DNA of 64,000 nt from Malurus cyaneus samueli (Eukaryota > Chordata > Aves > Passeriformes > Maluridae), in NCBI GenBank assembly GCA_009741485.1, contig CM019219.1, positions 31,901,280 through 31,965,279 on the forward strand. The letters are read 5' to 3'. Position 1 is the first letter of the stretch; each line of letters opens with the position of its first letter. The position numbers were made by a program, and so were the translations under genes. Below the pieces are notes generated by a model. That model ran no database searches, was not told the origin of the DNA, and saw nothing but the letters and a program-made list of their open reading frames with translations. Shown here piece after piece: positions 63,428 to 64,000 of this stretch.

Positions 63428-64000
63428 GTAGGAGAGCAGGGAGGGCAGCGTGAGCAGTGCAGAACCCTCTCCTCATTTCTGCTTCTTCTTCTTCTTCTCG
63501 TCTGCCTGGAGGTAGGTCTGTCCGAGATGCTGCTCCTCTCCTGCCTTCCCTCTCTCCTCCTCCAGCTGCCCTGTCTCACCCTGCCCTGTGTTCTCTTCCC
63601 TGTCTCACTGACCAAACTAACCTTTTGCTTTCTTTTCCGGCTCTCAGCCTGCCAGGTTTGTCTGTGTGTCTGTGCTCACTGCTCTGTCTGTGCCATCCAC
63701 CGCCTCCCTCCATCTCACCCACCTCCATTGCCAGCCCCGCTGAGGGCCGGGGGCTGCTCAGCCTTGGCAGACTGGACCCAAGCTCCTCACTGGGGGAGCG
63801 AGGGGGGCACTCTGGGGTAGGTGGTGGGCTCCACTTTTGGGGAAAGAGAGCCAGGAGCTCCCTGCATCTCTTTTGGAAGCACAAAGGACAAGGTTGTCAA
63901 AGATGCTGAGCTCAGGTAGATGGGCTGTGCAGGGCAGCAGCAGCAATCGCTCCCAAACCCGTCTTGTTTGCACAACCTGAACGCTTACCCAGCTGAGGCT
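63428..64000. other. CDH23: CDH23 intron after e36 (partial)
   Basis: Starts with donor gtagga and a pyrimidine-rich stretch with cttctt units (63479-63500). The next CDH23 exon is not present. Confidence 0.85.

Noticed and set aside
63428..64000. Next CDH23 exon (human SVMVKSPMNREL)
   Set aside because: Searched by eye in all plus frames; no matching sequence with splice sites before the window ends.

Overview
This is vertebrate, almost certainly avian, genomic DNA. Genes are split into small exons with GT-AG introns, and there are about a dozen CR1 LINE 3' fragments of the bird type. Exons are GC-rich, as on gene-dense bird microchromosomes. I cannot fix the species from sequence alone.

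The backbone is the middle of cadherin-23 (CDH23) on the + strand. I resolve 36 coding exons between 581 and 63427. They join without a frame break into 5,572 nt (1,857 codons plus one base), running from the second half of extracellular cadherin repeat 4 (EC4) into EC21. Both gene ends lie outside the window. CDH23 is the upper half of the inner-ear tip link, and nearly every repeat keeps its calcium-binding linker (DxNDN-type) and DRE/DYE motif. The EC12-13 linker is the known atypical one.

Two unrelated genes are nested antisense inside CDH23 introns. C10orf105 (small single-pass membrane protein, 134 aa, one coding exon, 29607-30011) sits in the 7.9-kb intron between the two EC11-side exons. 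VSIR/VISTA (immune-checkpoint Ig receptor, seven coding exons, 306 aa, 46593-55778) sits in the 14.3-kb intron between the EC15 and EC16 exons. Human has the same arrangement.

Region by region: 1-15 kb holds EC4-EC6 exons split by a 13-kb intron with conserved-looking AT-rich blocks. 15-28 kb is a dense run of EC6-EC11 exons. 28-36 kb is the C10orf105 host intron, which appears to start with a GC donor and carries a 1.7-kb minisatellite of 42/45-bp units. 36-43 kb holds EC11-EC15, including an intron made mostly of a 15/30-bp minisatellite that stays open in the CDH23 frame and a candidate 3-nt microexon. 43-57 kb is the VSIR host intron. 57-63.4 kb holds EC15-EC21. The longest open reading frames in the window (up to 632 codons) are minisatellite artefacts, not genes.
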